16,059 nucleotides of DNA, taken from assembly GCA_035651635.1 (NCBI GenBank), contig DASRFK010000132.1, positions 1 through 16,059 on the forward strand, written 5' to 3'. This document shows, piece by piece, positions 13,301 to 16,059 of the stretch. The first letter of the stretch is position 1. Each line of letters opens with the position of its first letter. Both the position numbers and the translations under genes were made by a program. The stretch is from JANXQE01 sp035651635. GTDB lineage: Bacteria; Verrucomicrobiota; Verrucomicrobiia; Limisphaerales; UBA8199. The notes beneath the pieces were generated by a model. That model saw only the letters and a list, made by a program, of their open reading frames with translations. It searched no databases and was not told the DNA's origin.

Positions 13301-13521
13301 AAATCTCTTTCGTAGTTAATCAACTAACCTCCACTGCAGTAATTAAAAAACGCCAATCCTGTCGCAACTCGCCGCAATCGGGCGAGGTTTCACGCGACAC
13401 CGATGCAGGAAGTTCATAGGAGCATCATTCCTTCGATATTTTGCACTTCATTCGCAGCGTCTTCAAGTAAAGTATCAGTGTCTTTAGCTTTGGACGCGGC
13501 CAGCACCTTCCCTGTGATCAC

Positions 13522-16059
13522 TCACATGAGATTTGGGGCGGCCGCATTCTCCGCCGGGGCTTCCCCTTTCGGTTTAATTGGTAATTGTCCAACAAACGAA
13601 TACCTAGCGATGACATTATGCCATCGATAATAAGAATCGACGCTGGAACGCGGTTGCTCGAATCCTTCCGCGTACGCTCGAATAGACCGGAGCATTGCCT
13701 GTTCAGGCTCGCTTAGGCCGGTCTGCGTTTCCAGTTGCCTGATGACGTCCAAAAGCGGTTCACCGTCAAGCGGTCTCCCGGTACTCAGGGGCCGATCCCG
13801 TTGCGCATCCCTCAGTCGCTCCATCTCCGCGCAAAAGCGTTCCGCCAGTGAAGGCGTCGAATTGAACATCGCCAACAAATACATCACCGCTTCGAATTCC
13901 CGAGGTTTGCCGTACTCCCCGAGGAACTCTTTTTCCCCCGCCTTGGAGACCCGCGCGCGCAGGAGACGATAAATATTTACGAACCGCTTAATGGCTCGCG
14001 GAGTCGCTCCCGCCAAACTTTCGAACTTACTGAGAAAATTCACTTCCGCTCCGCTCAGTTTCATGCTTGCGAATCCTGAGGCCTTCCCTGAAGCAACTAC
14101 TTCTAGCAGGACTTGTTTTTCCACAGTGGAACCGCCGGCAGCCGGGCCAGGCTCCTCCCCTCCAACCGAGCCAGATGCACCACCCGCACGCCCATCGGAT
14201 GCTTCGGTTTTGACGTTGCCGACCTGACGTTTCTCATTGGCTCCGGTTCTACGGCTGGCATCCTGGCTCTCCTCTGTAGAGACAAGCCCTCGGATGAGGA
14301 GGCCCGCATCCTGACCCCCAAGCGGCTTTATCCAAAAGGGGATCTGAAAAATCTTTTCCAGGTAGTCGAGCGGTCGCGCCGCAGCGTTCGTGGTCCCTTG
14401 CGGCCGCGTGAGAAGATCCCCCACGACCTCTCCTTTCCCTGCCTGGTCCACGAGTAGCGCATTGTCCTCCGCGAGAAGCTCAGGGTAGTAATTCAGCAGA
14501 CTGCGACTGATCCATCGCGGATCCACACCCACTACCACTACGAACAGGTCAAAGGCAAGAAGGAGTTGGATGGCTTGAAGCACTTGGATCACTTGCCTCG
14601 GCGGGCAACGATCCAGGTCATCGATATACAGAATAATGCGGTCAATGCTGGGCAGCTTCTCAAGACGCTCAATGTCTTCTTTGGTCACATCGTCGCCGGG
14701 TCTGAGCTTCCCCGCCCTGAAATCTCGCGCATTCCGCATCAGCATCGAGAGCTTCTCGAAGTCCTGCCGCACAAGAGCAAGCGTACCAAGGCTCTTGCGG
14801 TAGTCTCCGCTGGCTGATCTTTCCTCAATGAAGATGTTCAGGGCACGCATCGGGGAGGCGTCCTCCAAAGCTTTTGTCGCAGCCTCCACAGATTTTCCAG
14901 CCTGCTCGGCCGCCTCCCTGGCCTTTTGCAACTCGGCCTGCGCCTGTACGACCGCAACCTCACTTTCCTTTGTCAGTTCTGCCCGCTTCTCCGCTACAGT
15001 CTTGTCGAACTCAGCGCTCGCTTTCCTTAGAGATTCCAGCACGTCTTCCGCTTTCTTACGCGTACTGATAAGCGGCACCAGCAAGGCTGAGACGGTCCCA
15101 AGTGCCGCCACAACTTCCTTCACCTGGCCATCGAAAGCTGGCGTCTTCAGAAGCGCACGCACCAGCGTCATCAATGCCGGTATTAGTACAGGTGCCAGAA
15201 CGGCAGCGCTTACGAACCATAGCCGCAAGGCAAAACCTGGAGACCTCCAGAATGTCACCAGAAATGCTGACATTCCTGTAGCAGCTCTTTTAGCGTCAAT
15301 GAGGGTTTGAGCTATATTCTCGACCGATTCCGTAGCCGGCGCGAGACCAAGAGTTTTTACCGCCTTATTGAGTTCCTCCTTCACGAAGGGTTCAAGCCTC
15401 GTCTTTCTTAAAACGTCAGCTCTCGAGATTTTTTGCAAGGCTAACTGCGTAAGCTGCGCATCGTTCTGTTTTATCATTAGACTTCGCTGAGCTTCAGCAG
15501 CCTTGGCTCTGGCAGCTTCGAGCTCCTGCTCCGCCTTTTGCTTCGACTGCCTGACTGTGCTGAGTCGCTGGAGAAGCTCCTGCATTTGCGCTTCCCAGCC
15601 AGGTGCCGTCGCCGACGCCCCCTTCAGTGTCTCGAACATATGCGAGACAAGGCTGGCCCAAAGATTCGCCTCAACATAATGCCACGCGTTGAACTCGATT
15701 TGTATGATGTCCTTATAAAATGCCTTCTCCTCGCCCCTCAGCACGACGGACTCCTTGATTTTTTCAACTCGCTTGCGCAGTTGGGTCATGAAAAAGCTCT
15801 TCCCGCTCCCCCATTGCCCAAAAAGCGCAATCGAAAGCGGCGGCTTCACGTCCTGCATGCACATCATTCGCGCAATGGCCTCCACATCCGCCTTGATGTC
15901 TATATACGCTTCGCCGTCCGTTTGGTCGTTGGCGATTCCGGGCAGCGTATCTTCCGAGACCGACGTCCCTGGATCGAATAGTGAAGGCCGGGTCTGGCTG
16001 ACAGCGGTTTTCCCACCCTCCCCCTGATCCCCATCGTTTGGCTTTGTCTCCCCACTCGT
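13522..16059 (-). CDS. KAP-family P-loop NTPase with membrane segments (5' end beyond window)
   Basis: The frame is open from the right edge to TGA at 13522. A GTG at 15885 could start a 787-residue form, but the 58 upstream codons continue without a stop (SLFDPGTSVSE, then EAYIDIKADVEAIARMM, usual text ahead of a KAP P-loop), so the true start lies outside. Numbering from that GTG: Walker A GQWGSGKS at 23-30, membrane segments at about 205-245 and 257-275, coiled coils before and after them, Walker B RIILYIDDLDRCPP at 416-429, a VVGVDPRWISRSL segment at about 455, a Ser/Gly/Glu-rich linker around 550-600, and the sensor-like TPRAIKRFVNIYRLLR near 640. KAP NTPases sit at the inner membrane and often occur in phage-exclusion or plasmid-borne conflict loci. 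No partner gene is visible in the window. Confidence 0.9.
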   Translation of the reverse strand, partial: TSGETKPNDGDQGEGGKTAVSQTRPSLFDPGTSVSEDTLPGIANDQTDGEAYIDIKADVEAIARMMCMQDVKPPLSIALFGQWGSGKSFFMTQLRKRVEKIKESVVLRGEEKAFYKDIIQIEFNAWHYVEANLWASLVSHMFETLKGASATAPGWEAQMQELLQRLSTVRQSKQKAEQELEAARAKAAEAQRSLMIKQNDAQLTQLALQKISRADVLRKTRLEPFVKEELNKAVKTLGLAPATESVENIAQTLIDAKRAATGMSAFLVTFWRSPGFALRLWFVSAAVLAPVLIPALMTLVRALLKTPAFDGQVKEVVAALGTVSALLVPLISTRKKAEDVLESLRKASAEFDKTVAEKRAELTKESEVAVVQAQAELQKAREAAEQAGKSVEAATKALEDASPMRALNIFIEERSASGDYRKSLGTLALVRQDFEKLSMLMRNARDFRAGKLRPGDDVTKEDIERLEKLPSIDRIILYIDDLDRCPPRQVIQVLQAIQLLLAFDLFVVVVGVDPRWISRSLLNYYPELLAEDNALLVDQAGKGEVVGDLLTRPQGTTNAAARPLDYLEKIFQIPFWIKPLGGQDAGLLIRGLVSTEESQDASRRTGANEKRQVGNVKTEASDGRAGGASGSVGGEEPGPAAGGSTVEKQVLLEVVASGKASGFASMKLSGAEVNFLSKFESLAGATPRAIKRFVNIYRLLRARVSKAGEKEFLGEYGKPREFEAVMYLLAMFNSTPSLAERFCAEMERLRDAQRDRPLSTGRPLDGEPLLDVIRQLETQTGLSEPEQAMLRSIRAYAEGFEQPRSSVDSYYRWHNVIARYSFVGQLPIKPKGEAPAENAAAPNLM

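Noticed and set aside
13345..13386. Hairpin CTCGCC/GGCGAG and a T6 run downstream of the KAP gene
   Set aside because: The T run is 17 bases from the stem, too far for a standard rho-independent terminator.

Overview
The window reads as accessory, repeatedly rearranged DNA from a soil- or sediment-type Gram-negative bacterium, most likely of the Verrucomicrobiota/PVC group. That placement is inferred from style only: many secreted or membrane-anchored orphan proteins, weak Shine-Dalgarno sites, a KAP-type NTPase, BY-kinase debris and receiver-domain debris. No rRNA, tRNA, CRISPR array or core housekeeping gene was found, so the taxonomy is not firm.

Layout. At 1-343 lies the start of an IS110-family transposase (minus strand, running off the left edge), preceded by a structured non-coding segment that could hold an IS110 bridge RNA. 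At 344-1343 are two orphan proteins, one secreted and one membrane-anchored. At 1493-1998 is a compact HicB-HicA toxin-antitoxin pair with a probable leaderless promoter. 1999-2548 holds remnants of a LexA-like winged helix and of an unknown gene's 3' end. 2549-4188 (minus) encodes a four-helix membrane protein and a membrane-anchored coiled-coil protein. 4336-4580 is a decayed BY-kinase carrying an unusual purine/pyrimidine-skewed insert.

The most interesting locus is 4771-6985 (plus). It is a tight two-gene unit: a predicted trypsin-like serine protease with a visible His-Asp-Ser triad, placed behind an unrecognised N-terminal domain, followed by an unrecognised 334-residue partner. It resembles the effector-plus-partner layout of bacterial conflict (anti-phage or cell-suicide) systems, but no recognisable NTPase or sensor is adjacent. 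Next to it are a frameshifted response-regulator pseudogene that has also lost its phospho-acceptor Asp (7073-7420) and an unidentified frameshifted gene that keeps its terminator (8014-8276).

The right part holds small orphan genes (8390-9164, minus), a membrane-anchored protein plus a secreted carboxypeptidase-regulatory-like protein (9269-11030, plus), a coupled pair of a PLC/acid-phosphatase-family phosphoesterase and an ankyrin lipoprotein (13300-11460, minus), and a large KAP P-loop NTPase with internal membrane segments (minus, running off the right edge). At least seven gene fragments in 16 kb mark this as a gene graveyard between live accessory modules.
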